The notes under the pieces were generated by a model that was given only the letters and a program-made list of their open reading frames with translations, was not told the DNA's origin and did not search any database. Positions 9,129-18,098 of a DNA stretch of 61,325 bases are shown here, in pieces. Within the stretch, counting starts at the first letter, position 1, and the number at the start of each line of letters is the position of its first letter. A program made the translations under genes and the position numbers. Source of the stretch: Candidatus Calescibacterium sp. (GTDB taxonomy: Bacteria; DRYD01); NCBI GenBank assembly GCA_025057615.1, contig JANXBF010000004.1, positions 1-61,325 of the forward strand. The letters are read 5' to 3'.

Positions 9129-10100
9129 CTACTTTCTAATTGCTTTTACTTGTATTGCAGCTGGCCACCAGTCCCACATTAGATACTTTTTGCCCTCGGT
9201 TGTTTCATAATATGAAACATATTTCCCATTATGATGGGTGGATATTTTGGAAATGTTGTATTCTTGAACAGGTATGAGTTCTCCACTATCTACTTTTGCG
9301 TTCATATTTCTATCAATCCATAACTTAAACCCTTTTAATTCATTACCTTCTATAAATCCATTCTTATCTTTGTCATATCTTTTAAGTTTCTCATATCCAT
9401 CCGAGAATCCACCAGCTGTACCAAAGAGATCCAAAGCAGATTCCACTGTTTTACTTTCGGGAGCTACAAGCAATCCATCGTTAGGACCTACCACCCATTC
9501 AACTAAATCTTTTGTTCCATCACCTGTTATATCAAAGCTTACAATATTTTGTTGAAAGAATTTGGGTGCGTGTGGTAGCCAATACCCATAGGCAACGTCA
9601 ACTTTCTTATTCTTATCCAAGTCTAGTATTATTGGTGAGTAATCGTATACTTGAAGAACTAGTTGATAATCTATACCTTCTGTTATGTGTTTATTTTCTA
9701 TTATGGTAAAATCTCCTTCTTCAAATATGTTTATTTCTGTTCTGATATTTATAATATCTTGTGGCATTGAGTTACCTAAATAAACTCTGCCTGTTACATC
9801 TATGTAATGCCATACGCCATTTGATAATCCTGTTATTGTGTCTAAATAGTTTAGTTCTTCCTGGGTTAAGTTACTCCATGAACCGTAATCTATCCTATCC
9901 CAGTCGTTTCGTAGGAATGTTGGCCCAAGTGCTACTGCAGCCTGACCAGCGACTACTTTATGAACGTTAACATTATAAATATATGTATTTACTTGTTTGG
10001 TAATGTTTAGAGTATCTGTGTTTATTTCACCTTTTTTTATACCTGCGAATGATATTGACATTATTATAAGAGCTATCATAATGAGCCTTAACAATTTCAT
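9129..10100 (-). CDS. secreted protein with EF-hand-like calcium loops
   Basis: This protein of about 323 residues has an N-terminal signal peptide and an extracellular body with several Asp-rich loops: a canonical 12-residue EF-hand loop DKDKNGFIEGNE near the C-terminal third, a second DRNMNAKVDSGE, plus DLDKNKKVD and DITGDGTKD. It should bind calcium outside the cell; no enzymatic motif is visible. The track ORF starts at GTG 10109, but GGAGGT at 10108-10113 is correctly spaced (7 nt) only for ATG 10100, so I use that start. It is probably monocistronic, with a strong terminator downstream and tRNA-Lys divergent upstream. Function unknown; a surface or dockerin-like binding role is possible. 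Confidence 0.7.
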   Translation of the reverse strand: MKLLRLIMIALIIMSISFAGIKKGEINTDTLNITKQVNTYIYNVNVHKVVAGQAAVALGPTFLRNDWDRIDYGSWSNLTQEELNYLDTITGLSNGVWHYIDVTGRVYLGNSMPQDIINIRTEINIFEEGDFTIIENKHITEGIDYQLVLQVYDYSPIILDLDKNKKVDVAYGYWLPHAPKFFQQNIVSFDITGDGTKDLVEWVVGPNDGLLVAPESKTVESALDLFGTAGGFSDGYEKLKRYDKDKNGFIEGNELKGFKLWIDRNMNAKVDSGELIPVQEYNISKISTHHNGKYVSYYETTEGKKYLMWDWWPAAIQVKAIRK

Positions 10101-10270
10101 TTTCATCACCTCCCATAAATTTATTAATATAAATTTTTCTGGATTTGTTAAAAAAAGGTTACAAAAATTGAAAAATAATAGAGCTAAACAATATAAATTT
10201 TAAAATAAAAAAATATAAAAATAAAAGGATGTTTTTGTAAAAAAGAGAACTATTATAAGGTAAGGAAAGG

Positions 10271-10342
10271 GGGCCGCTAGCTCAGTGGAAGAGCACTTGC
10301 CTTTTAAGCAAGGGGTCCTAGGTTCGATTCCTTGGCGGCCCA
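10271..10342 (+). tRNA. tRNA-Lys (anticodon TTT)
   Basis: The cloverleaf reads cleanly: acceptor GGGCCGC/GCGGCCC, D arm GCTC/GAGC, anticodon stem CTTGC/GCAAG with loop CTTTTAA, T loop TTCGATT, discriminator A. CCA is not encoded. The T stem CTAGG/CCTTG has one T-T mismatch (10319 against 10333), which is unusual. The tRNA is followed at once by a sugar permease gene with no SD. Confidence 0.95.
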
Positions 10343-10349
10343 CTTTTGA

Positions 10350-11090
10350 ACTATCTTACCAAAAATTATAGCCTCCGCTTCCCTCCTCTTTGTTTCTTTT
10401 CTCTTTCTTCACCCCCTCTTTTTTGTTTTTTTTCTTTCCTTAAAAGATAACCCAATTTTTAATTATCAAATTGTTCTTAATAATTATAACTTTCTTTTGT
10501 ATATAATTAACAGTTTATTTGTTTCCGTTGTTGGTGCTTCTATAACTGTCATTGTATGTCTATTATCCGCTTACTTCTTTTATAAATCCAAGTCTATTTT
10601 TTCAAAAATTCTGTTGACTATTGTAATTGTTTCTTTTCTCTTTCCACAGGAATCAAAGGTTATATTTAATTTTGTGGTAATAAAACAGTTTGGTTTGATG
10701 GATAGCTTATGGGCTGTATTCTTGCCTTTTATCTCCAATTTGTTTACTCTTTTACTATTTATTCAAGCTTTTAGATTCTATTCTTCAGAAATAGATGATT
10801 ATACTGAACTTGAAGGATTTAACATTTTTCAGAAGATTTTTTTTGTTCAGATACCAATCTTGAAAAATTACTGTTTAACAGCATTTTTTACAAATTTTTT
10901 GAATTTATGGAATGATTTTCTTTGGCCACTGATAGTTCTACAGACTGATAAAAAATATACCGTTCAGGTTGGAATAAATTACATTTCTAAATCTTTAATA
11001 TTTGAACCCACATATTTTGCTGCTGCTATTACAATATCAATAATTGTTCCAATTACAATTTTTGTCTTTTTTCAGAAATATTTTAATTAA
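10350..11090 (+). CDS. MalG-type ABC sugar permease, N-terminus hidden by a possible frame break
   Basis: This is an inner-membrane permease of the carbohydrate-uptake ABC family (MalG/UgpE side). The track ORF begins at TTG 10497, but the frame is open back to 10350 and encodes the missing first helix (ILPKIIASASLLFVSF..) ending in the family's SLK. The EAA loop is ..ELEGFNIFQKIFFVQIP and FLNLWNDFLWPLIVL is typical. No ATG, GTG or TTG occurs in frame before 10497. TTG 10346, four bases after tRNA-Lys, would give MNYLTKIIAS... if the A5 run at 10361-10365 were A4. The C-terminus also stops a few residues early (no GLTxGAVK tail). The pyrimidine-rich DNA at 10371-10442 is explained by TM1 codons. 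Its MalF-like partner is at 56.6 kb; no ATPase or binding protein is nearby. Confidence 0.75.
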   Translation, partial: TILPKIIASASLLFVSFLFLHPLFFVFFLSLKDNPIFNYQIVLNNYNFLLYIINSLFVSVVGASITVIVCLLSAYFFYKSKSIFSKILLTIVIVSFLFPQESKVIFNFVVIKQFGLMDSLWAVFLPFISNLFTLLLFIQAFRFYSSEIDDYTELEGFNIFQKIFFVQIPILKNYCLTAFFTNFLNLWNDFLWPLIVLQTDKKYTVQVGINYISKSLIFEPTYFAAAITISIIVPITIFVFFQKYFN

Positions 11091-11132
11091 CTGAAGGGTA
11101 TTTAACTGGTTATTGTAAAATAAAATATTAGG

Positions 11133-13259
11133 ATGGATAAAGCCTATGAATTATATAATCAACTGTTAGCAAAGTTGAAATCTTATGGTTTAAATTGTTC
11201 TCTGGTCGATAAAGCCTTCAATTTTGCGAATAATTGTCATAAGGGACAGAAAAGGGTTTCCGGGGAACCTTATATAATTCACCCTATCGAAGTTGCCATT
11301 ATCCTTTCTGAATACTATATGGATGAAGTTACTATTTCTTCCGCCTTATTACATGATGTTGTTGAGGATACATCTGTAAAAGTGGAAGATATATACAGAG
11401 AATTTGGGTCAGAAGTTGGATTTATAGTTGAAAGTTTGACCAAACTTCAAAAAATAACACCATTTATAGATATTAGTTTGTCAAACAGTAAAAATAGGGA
11501 AATAACCCTTTTGAACCTCAAGAGACTTTTTGTAAGCACTTCAAAAGATATAAGAGTTGTAATAATAAAACTTGCTGACAGACTCCATAACTTGAGAACT
11601 ATCAAATATCTCAGTGCTGATAAGCAAAAAAGAATAGCTCTTGAAACTCTGGAATTCTATGTTCCCATAGCTCAAAAACTTGGAATTTGGAAAATCAAAT
11701 CAGAAATGGAAGACCTTTCTTTTATGATCTATGATATACATACCTACAACATGATAAAATCTTATATAGAAGAAACCCGAAAAAAGATAGAACAAAATTA
11801 TCAAGAGATTATAAGAATACTCAAGAATAAACTAGATGAGGAAAAGATAGAATCTACAATACAAAGCCGGATAAAAACTGTATATAGTATATACAATAAA
11901 ATGACTAAAAGAGGAGTTCCTCTAAATGAAATAATGGACATCGGTGCTATAAGGGTTATTGTTAATACTGTTAATGAATGTTATCTTGTACTTGGTATGA
12001 TTCATAATTTGTGGATGCCTATCCAAGATAGGATAAAAGACTATATTGCTAAACCAAAACCTAATGGTTATCAGTCTCTCCATACTGTTGTATACAATGA
12101 ATACCCTGTGGAATTTCAGATAAGAACTTGGAATATGCACTATGCTTCTGAATTCGGCGTTGCTTCACATTGGAAATATAAAGGGATATCATCATGGGGA
12201 GAAATAGAAAAAATAATAAACAACTGGAAAAGGGAATTGGAGGGTATAGAAAATATTAAACCTGAAAATATTCAAGAAGAAGTGTTATCTGAAAACATAT
12301 ATGTTTTAACTCCCAAAGGGGATTGTATCGATTTACCAATTGAATCAACACCTATAGATTTTGCCTACAAGATACATACTGAAATTGGTAACAAGTGTTC
12401 AGCTTGCAAGGTTAATGGAAGGATAGTTCCCTTGGACTATAAACTGAAAAATGGAGATATTGTTGAAATTGTGGTTTCAAAAAACGCATCACCAACCCTT
12501 GAGTGGCTGAAAATTGCTAAAACAAGCTATGCCAGAACAAGAATTAAGCAGTTCCTAAAAAATAAGAACAAAAAAGAGTATATTCAAAAAGCTCATGAAT
12601 TATTTGCAAATATTATAAAAACTCTTAAAGAAAATAAAATAAATAAAGATAACATAGATATTAACAGTTTAATAATGGAAATTTTTGAAAAGTACTACAA
12701 AAATGCTTATAAAGAAGTAGAAGACTTTATACTTGCCATAGGTGCAGGTGATGTAAAATCTGAATCTATTGAATCAAAGATCAAACACATTCTTTATGAA
12801 CGGAAAGTTAGTAAAGTAGAGAATATTGTACAACAAGAAAACAACAGTATAGTATTGGGAGGGGGAATACTTTATAAGTTTGCAAAATGTTGTAAACCTG
12901 TTTTCCCACAACCAATAGTAGGGTATATTACCAGAGGTAACGGTATATCAGTTCATAACCAGAGCTGTGAAAACATAAAAAATTTAAATGGCCAGATTAT
13001 AGGTTTAAAATGGGAAGATATTAAAGATAAAAAACCTCTTTCTTTACAAATTTTAGCTTCTGATAAAAAAGGTCTTTTGCAAGAGATATTGAAAATAATT
13101 TCATTGAGTGCTGTTAATATAACAAGTATGGAAGCAAATGTGTCTAATGGAAAAGCTCAAATAAATATAGTTCTTGATATACCAAAGAATATGGATGTTG
13201 AAAAATTGAAAATAAATCTTCTAAAAAAAGTTCCAAATATAATTGATATCAAACACTAA
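11133..13259 (+). CDS. relA: bifunctional (p)ppGpp synthetase/hydrolase (RelA/SpoT family)
   Basis: A long RSH protein that makes and degrades (p)ppGpp in the stringent response. Domain order in 708 residues: HD hydrolase (about 30-190) with the intact HDVVEDT motif near 73, so hydrolase activity is expected; synthetase (about 235-355) with DIGAIRVIV and KPKPNGYQSLH near 304; TGS (about 395-460); a conserved-cysteine domain with KFAKCCKPV; and a C-terminal ACT domain. There is no good SD: the ATG is preceded by TAAAAT and six bases, so a leaderless message is possible. It stands 42 bp after the permease gene. Confidence 0.96.
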   Translation: MDKAYELYNQLLAKLKSYGLNCSLVDKAFNFANNCHKGQKRVSGEPYIIHPIEVAIILSEYYMDEVTISSALLHDVVEDTSVKVEDIYREFGSEVGFIVESLTKLQKITPFIDISLSNSKNREITLLNLKRLFVSTSKDIRVVIIKLADRLHNLRTIKYLSADKQKRIALETLEFYVPIAQKLGIWKIKSEMEDLSFMIYDIHTYNMIKSYIEETRKKIEQNYQEIIRILKNKLDEEKIESTIQSRIKTVYSIYNKMTKRGVPLNEIMDIGAIRVIVNTVNECYLVLGMIHNLWMPIQDRIKDYIAKPKPNGYQSLHTVVYNEYPVEFQIRTWNMHYASEFGVASHWKYKGISSWGEIEKIINNWKRELEGIENIKPENIQEEVLSENIYVLTPKGDCIDLPIESTPIDFAYKIHTEIGNKCSACKVNGRIVPLDYKLKNGDIVEIVVSKNASPTLEWLKIAKTSYARTRIKQFLKNKNKKEYIQKAHELFANIIKTLKENKINKDNIDINSLIMEIFEKYYKNAYKEVEDFILAIGAGDVKSESIESKIKHILYERKVSKVENIVQQENNSIVLGGGILYKFAKCCKPVFPQPIVGYITRGNGISVHNQSCENIKNLNGQIIGLKWEDIKDKKPLSLQILASDKKGLLQEILKIISLSAVNITSMEANVSNGKAQINIVLDIPKNMDVEKLKINLLKKVPNIIDIKH

Positions 13260-13314
13260 GAATTTAAGATAAAGATTCAATGAATTTATTTCTGTTTGGA
13301 ATGAGAATCGTCAT

Positions 13315-14568
13315 ATGAAAATGGAAGTATCAAGAGAAAGAAAAAAAGGTAAAGTATACAACTATATTGCTTATGATGAAAGCGGTGTAAGGTATGCTGG
13401 TTTAATCGAAGCTTATTCTGAAAAAGAAGCAGAACGTATTCTGAGAGGTGGAGGATACAGAAAGATAAGAATAAAAGAACTCAGTAGATGGCAATATAAT
13501 TTCATATCCATTTTTGTTAGGTTATCCTATCAGGAGGTTATGTTATTTACTAGACAGGTTGCTGAAATGCTTAAAGCTGGTTTTCCAATTGCGAGGTTAT
13601 TTGATGTTATTGCTCTATCTACTTCAAACAAAAAATTGGCTCTTATTTGTTTGGTTATAAAAGAAAATTTGAAATCTGGTAATGCTATAAGTACTGCTTT
13701 ACAAAGATACACAGATATATTTAATCCTGTTTATATTGGTTTAGTCAGAATAGGAGAGAAAACTGGTCAGCTTTTTGATATTATGGAAGAACTGGCAAAG
13801 TACCTTGAAGAAGAGCATAAAGTCAGATCTAAACTTATTTCCTCATTAATATATCCAATTTTTGTTCTGCTTATCACATTTCTCATAGTTTGGGGACTGA
13901 TTGTGTTTATCTTTCCAAAATTATTTGAAGTACTTCAGGGGTTTGATGTTCCAATTCCTTTACTTACACAAATTCTATTAAAGATTTCTGAAATATTATC
14001 CAATCCATTAATTTTGGGGTTAGGTTTTAGTGTGATTTTTATTACTTCTTTATTTTTTAGATTTTTTTCAGAGCTGTCCCCTCAATATAAAATATTGGTA
14101 GAAAAAATAATTTTTTCGATACCATATATTGGATATATAATGTTCAAAATATATGAGTTAAGATTTGCAAGAGCATTGCTGTTGGTTTTAAGAAGTGGTA
14201 TGTCTTTTCTTGAGGGTATGCGAAATTTGGAACAATCGTTTGATAGCGGAATTATGAAAGATGTTGCAATAAGGTTGCAAAGATATTTAAAGGAAGGAGA
14301 ATACTTGACTAATTCTCTTTATAAAGTAAAGTTTTTCTCTCCTTTTTTTATTAATATGATTAAAACGGGAGAAGAAACAGGAGAACTTGAAACTATGCTT
14401 GATAAAATTTGTCAAAACCTAGAATTTGAAATAAAAACCAAAATAGAAGCTTTATTGTCAGCATTTGAACCTGCATTGGTTGTTTTTTTAGGAATTATTG
14501 TTGGAATAATTCTATTTGCCGTGTTTTTACCAATTGCAAGTATAATAGGAACGGTGACAAAATATTAG
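13315..14568 (+). CDS. pilC: type II secretion/type IV pilus inner-membrane protein PilC (GspF family)
   Basis: PilC is the polytopic platform protein around which the pilus or pseudopilus is assembled. The 417-residue product has an N-terminal cytoplasmic region, then two T2SSF domains (about 70-195 and 275-400), each with the ..FxRQxAxMLxAGxP.. / ..MIKTGEETGELE.. signatures, and three long hydrophobic helices. No SD is evident. No pilB or pilT ATPase is adjacent; a pseudopilin gene lies at 50.3 kb, so the pilus or competence machinery is dispersed in this genome. Confidence 0.9.
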   Translation: MKMEVSRERKKGKVYNYIAYDESGVRYAGLIEAYSEKEAERILRGGGYRKIRIKELSRWQYNFISIFVRLSYQEVMLFTRQVAEMLKAGFPIARLFDVIALSTSNKKLALICLVIKENLKSGNAISTALQRYTDIFNPVYIGLVRIGEKTGQLFDIMEELAKYLEEEHKVRSKLISSLIYPIFVLLITFLIVWGLIVFIFPKLFEVLQGFDVPIPLLTQILLKISEILSNPLILGLGFSVIFITSLFFRFFSELSPQYKILVEKIIFSIPYIGYIMFKIYELRFARALLLVLRSGMSFLEGMRNLEQSFDSGIMKDVAIRLQRYLKEGEYLTNSLYKVKFFSPFFINMIKTGEETGELETMLDKICQNLEFEIKTKIEALLSAFEPALVVFLGIIVGIILFAVFLPIASIIGTVTKY

Positions 14569-14608
14569 GAAGGATTAAAATAAATATTTAATGAATTCTT
14601 ATCTTAGG

Positions 14609-14680
14609 GGCGACGTAGCCAAGTGGCAAGGCAGGGGCCTGCAAAGCCTTGATTCCCGGGTTCGAATCCCGGCGTCGCCT
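14609..14680 (+). tRNA. tRNA-Cys (anticodon GCA)
   Basis: Acceptor GGCGACG/CGTCGCC, D stem GCC/GGC, anticodon stem GGGGC/GCCTT (two G-T pairs) with loop CTGCAAA, T arm CCGGG-TTCGAAT-CCCGG and discriminator T, the normal base for tRNA-Cys. CCA is not encoded. The track's protease ORF is drawn through this tRNA by mistake; the real protease start follows the tRNA. Confidence 0.96.
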
Positions 14681-14692
14681 GAATTTTATCAA

Positions 14693-15706
14693 GTGCTTAA
14701 TAGAATAGTAATTGCATTATTGCTAATTGTTATAATTATTCAGCAGTTAGTTATTAATACAAACTCTCAAAAAGCTTATTCTGAACACGAGAGAATGGTT
14801 ATAGATGCTATAGAAAAGGTAAAAAAGTCCGTGGTTAGGATAGATGCCTGGTCTTCTGAAGGTAAACCCAAGGAACTTGGATCTGGAGTTGTTTTTACAC
14901 CCAATGGACACATAATCACTAATGCTCATGTTATAAAGGATACTGAAACTATTAATGTTACTTTCTTTGATGGGAAAAAAAAGGTTGGAATACTTATAGA
15001 TTACTCTGATCAATATGATATTGCTGTTTTAAAAGTTGATCCCACAGGTTTAACAATAGTTCCAGCTGAATTTGGTGATGCTAATAAACTCAGACTTGGA
15101 CAGACTGTCGTTGCAGTTGGTAATCCTCTTAACTTTGGATGGACTTGCACTATAGGTATAGTAAGTGGTCTTAATAGAAACATAAGGGCTGATAATAGAA
15201 TATATGAGGGTTTAATTCAGACAGATGCTGCCATAAATAGAGGCAATTCAGGAGGAGCTCTGATAAATTTAGCAGGCCAAGTAATCGGTATAAACACTCT
15301 TGTTTATAGAGGTAAAAGTGGGGCAGAGGGAATGGGATTTGCTATAACCTCAAACAAAGCTCGCTATGTCGCAAATGATATGCTAAAGGGAAGAGTTCTT
15401 GTTCCTCAGAGAGCTTGGATAGGAATTGAACCAATAGAGATAACTCCTCAATTAGCTGAAAAATACGCTTTACCTGTAAATTATGGAATATATGTTAAAG
15501 CTGTTGTTCCTGATGGACCCGCCGATAGATATGGAATAATACCAGGAGATATAATAACTAAACTTGATGATAAGATTGTTGATAGTATTGCTAAATTTAA
15601 TATGATGATAGAATCTAAAAAGCCCGGAGATTTCATTAAGGTTACTGTCTATTCAAATAACGTTGTGAAAGTTATAAATGTCAAGCTTGATTTTAGAAGC
15701 AGATAA
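14693..15706 (+). CDS. membrane-anchored HtrA/Deg-type serine protease
   Basis: A periplasmic or extracytoplasmic quality-control protease. From GTG 14693 it is about 337 residues: an N-terminal signal anchor (RIVIALLLIVIII), a trypsin-like domain with His in NAHVIK (near 79), Asp in YDIAVLKV (near 109) and Ser in NRGNSGGAL (near 186), then one PDZ domain. The track start at 14591 cannot be right because it translates tRNA-Cys. GTG 14693 is the first in-frame start after the tRNA, only 12 nt from its 3' end and without an SD. Single-PDZ architecture is DegS/HtrA-like. It is followed 15 bp later by nuoA. Confidence 0.9.
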   Translation: MLNRIVIALLLIVIIIQQLVINTNSQKAYSEHERMVIDAIEKVKKSVVRIDAWSSEGKPKELGSGVVFTPNGHIITNAHVIKDTETINVTFFDGKKKVGILIDYSDQYDIAVLKVDPTGLTIVPAEFGDANKLRLGQTVVAVGNPLNFGWTCTIGIVSGLNRNIRADNRIYEGLIQTDAAINRGNSGGALINLAGQVIGINTLVYRGKSGAEGMGFAITSNKARYVANDMLKGRVLVPQRAWIGIEPIEITPQLAEKYALPVNYGIYVKAVVPDGPADRYGIIPGDIITKLDDKIVDSIAKFNMMIESKKPGDFIKVTVYSNNVVKVINVKLDFRSR

Positions 15707-15721
15707 GGAGGGTAATATAAT

Positions 15722-16120
15722 ATGTTGATTCAAATGAATTTTGCCTATTTTTTCATCTTTTTTGTCACCTTTGTGGCAGTTGTTTTTGCTCTTGTTAATC
15801 TTATTATTCCTTTAATTTTGGCTCCAAAAGATTGGGAAGAAAAGGATCAGAGACTTCGTATGTTTAAATTTTGGAGGAATTTTCCCTATGAATCTGGCGA
15901 GATTAACCCTATACCTGCCAGATTTCAATACAATATTCACTACTATATGTATGCCATTCTGTTTGTTATATTTGATATCGAGGTGTTATTTTTTATTCCC
16001 TGGGTTGTTACTCTTCAACAAATTGGTTGGATAACTTTAGTAGAGATGATAATATTCGTCTTAATTTTGTTAGTGGGATTATACTATGCTATTGCTAAAG
16101 ATGGGCTGAAGTGGAGGTGA
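15722..16120 (+). CDS. nuoA: NADH-quinone oxidoreductase subunit A
   Basis: NuoA is a small membrane subunit at the interface of the peripheral and membrane arms of complex I. The 132-residue protein has three transmembrane helices and the conserved loop around [18 protein letters not shown] and [11 protein letters not shown]. The SD AAGGAGGG is 9 nt upstream. nuoB follows after 5 bp. The other complex I genes are missing here; instead a broken subtilase gene follows nuoB. Confidence 0.94.
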   Translation: MLIQMNFAYFFIFFVTFVAVVFALVNLIIPLILAPKDWEEKDQRLRMFKFWRNFPYESGEINPIPARFQYNIHYYMYAILFVIFDIEVLFFIPWVVTLQQIGWITLVEMIIFVLILLVGLYYAIAKDGLKWR

Positions 16121-16125
16121 TTTTT

Positions 16126-16722
16126 GTGGGTTTTGATATTAAGAGCAGATCTGAGTTACCTATTCCATCCAGTGGTATAGAGGTTGTTCCTAAACTGAGA
16201 AGGTTACCAGCTTTGAAGGAATTTTCTATAAAGGATAAGGTTCCTGTTTATTTGGAGTCCTTGCCAGGTGGACAGCTCATTATTACAAAGGTTGATGATA
16301 TTTTGAAATGGTCAAGGTCAGGTTCTCTATGGTATTTGCTATTTGGTTTGGCTTGCTGTGCTATAGAGATGATGGCTACTGGTGCTTCAAGATTTGATTT
16401 TGAAAGGCTTGGCATGCCTTTCAGAGCCTCTCCTCGTCAATCTGACCTGATGATCCTTGCAGGAACAATAACATGGAAGATGGCTCCTAGAGTTAGATTA
16501 TTATACGAGCAAATGCCACATCCGAAATATGTCATTGCTATGGGAACCTGTACTATAAGAGGTGGCCCTTATGTTTATCAATGTTACTCTGTTTTACCTG
16601 GTGCTGATGTGATTGTTCCTGTTGATGTTTACGTTCCCGGGTGTCCTCCAAGACCTGAAGCTCTTCTTCATGGATGTATGGTTTTACAAGAAAAAATCAG
16701 AGCAGGTAATTATTCTAAGTAA
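16126..16722 (+). CDS. nuoB: NADH-quinone oxidoreductase subunit B
   Basis: NuoB carries the terminal [4Fe-4S] cluster N2 that reduces quinone. Ligands are visible: the tandem cysteines in [26 protein letters not shown] and [14 protein letters not shown]. The product is about 198 residues. GGAGGTG at 16113-16119 points to GTG 16126 rather than the track's GTG 16111, which would overlap nuoA. The N-terminus is somewhat longer than in E. coli. nuoC, which normally follows, is absent; the next DNA is a subtilase remnant. Confidence 0.94.
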   Translation: MGFDIKSRSELPIPSSGIEVVPKLRRLPALKEFSIKDKVPVYLESLPGGQLIITKVDDILKWSRSGSLWYLLFGLACCAIEMMATGASRFDFERLGMPFRASPRQSDLMILAGTITWKMAPRVRLLYEQMPHPKYVIAMGTCTIRGGPYVYQCYSVLPGADVIVPVDVYVPGCPPRPEALLHGCMVLQEKIRAGNYSK

Positions 16723-16767
16723 TTTGTAATTTTTATAAAACTTTTTACATATTTTTTACATAATACC

Positions 16768-17896
16768 TTAGATAAAATTAATCTGTCGAATGCAAATAAA
16801 AAGGGACTTAAAATATTTAGGGATGATGAAATAAGATCTATATTACCCGATGAAATCAATGGTCTTTCTCAAAAGATAAATGTTCCTGAAAAGAATGTTA
16901 ATCTAAATATTACGGGTATTGACAAGTTACATAAAGAAGGAATAACAGGTAAGGATGTTGTTATTGCCATACTTGATTCAGGGGTTTATAATCATGAGGA
17001 CCTTGGTGATAGGATAACTCTATTCTCTGATGAAACTGGTTCAAATGAAAATAATCCTCATGATAGAAGCGGACATGGAACTCATGTTGCTACCATTGCT
17101 GCTGGGAAGGGTAAATTTATAGGAGTTGCTCCTGATGCTGAAATATGGGCTTTTAAAGTTCTAAACGATGATGGTAAAGGAAGTATATCAAAATGTTATA
17201 AAGGCGATTAACAAAATAGTTGATAAGGCAAAAGGAATGGATAAGAAAGTGGTTGTTAATATGAGTTTGGGTGGCCCAGCTACTAAACCTTGGGACCAAG
17301 ATCCATTGTGTATAGCTATTCATAATGCCATTAAAGAAGGAATATACTTCGTTGTTGCAGCTGGTAACAGTGGTCCAAAGGAGGGAACTGTAGCTACACC
17401 GGGAATAACTCCTGATGTTATAACTGTTGCTTCTTATGATGATAAAAAAACTGAGGATTTGAAAGATGATGATATTGCTATAAGTTCCTCAAGGGGGCCA
17501 GTTTTAAATGCACCCGATGATAATTCCAAAATTAAACCTGATATAGCCATATCTGGTGTAAGAATATGGGCAGCAAATTCTCCTGGAAGCAGGATAGATA
17601 AGCAAGCGGATTTGGGTTTGGTACCCCGTACGGCCGATAAAAAATACGTTGCTTTGTCTGGTACTTCTATGGCTGCTCCAGCTATATCGGGAATAGTTGC
17701 TCTGATTTTACAAGTCAACCCTTCTTTAAAACCCCATGAAGTTAAGAAAATAATAATTGAAAATGGAATACCTCTAAATAAGAAAGACCCAACCGATGGT
17801 AAACCATATGATAAATATGATCAGGGTTCAGGATTAATTAATGCTTATCAAGCTGTAAAAAAAGCCTCTAAAATTATGAACACTAAAAAGTATTGA
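16768..17896 (+). pseudogene. subtilisin-like serine protease, 5'-truncated and frameshifted
   Basis: Two frames together encode one S8 subtilase. The first (to TAA 17209) has the end of a propeptide, catalytic Asp in AILDSGV and His in RSGHGTHVA; the second (track ORF 17168-17896) has AAGNSGP and the catalytic Ser in SGTSMAAPA. They join at the A4 run 17190-17193: deleting one A restores GKGSISNVIKAINK without a gap. The upstream part contains no ATG, GTG or TTG in frame and lacks the signal peptide and most of the propeptide, and it begins right after nuoB. All catalytic residues survive, so decay is recent, or one lesion is a sequencing error or a slippage site. Confidence 0.85.
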
Positions 17897-18001
17897 ATAT
17901 ATGCCTGCTTATAATAACAAACGTAAAAAAATTATAATAAAAAATGTTATTAAAAAATTAAAGAAGGATAATTGGTATGGATTAGAGAAATTTATATATG
18001 A

Positions 18002-18074
18002 TCCAGCGTAGCTCAGGTGGTAGAGCAGGTGCCTGTTAAGCACCGGGTCGCAGGTTCGAGTCCTGCCGCTGGAG
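18002..18074 (+). tRNA. tRNA-Asn (anticodon GTT)
   Basis: Acceptor TCCAGCG/CGCTGGA, D arm GCTC/GAGC, anticodon stem GGTGC/GCACC with loop CTGTTAA, T arm GCAGG-TTCGAGT-CCTGC and discriminator G. All stems pair fully. CCA is not encoded. The gmk start codon lies 24 nt downstream. Confidence 0.96.
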
Positions 18075-18098
18075 CTCCTTAACCTATATCATACTCAT

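Noticed and set aside
10371-10442. Long polypyrimidine tract on the + strand, considered as a regulatory or triplex-forming element
   Set aside because: It reads as the codons of the first membrane helix of the permease (Phe, Leu, Ser, Pro rich), so coding explains the composition.
14591-14692. N-terminal extension of the HtrA ORF
   Set aside because: It overlaps a perfect tRNA-Cys cloverleaf.
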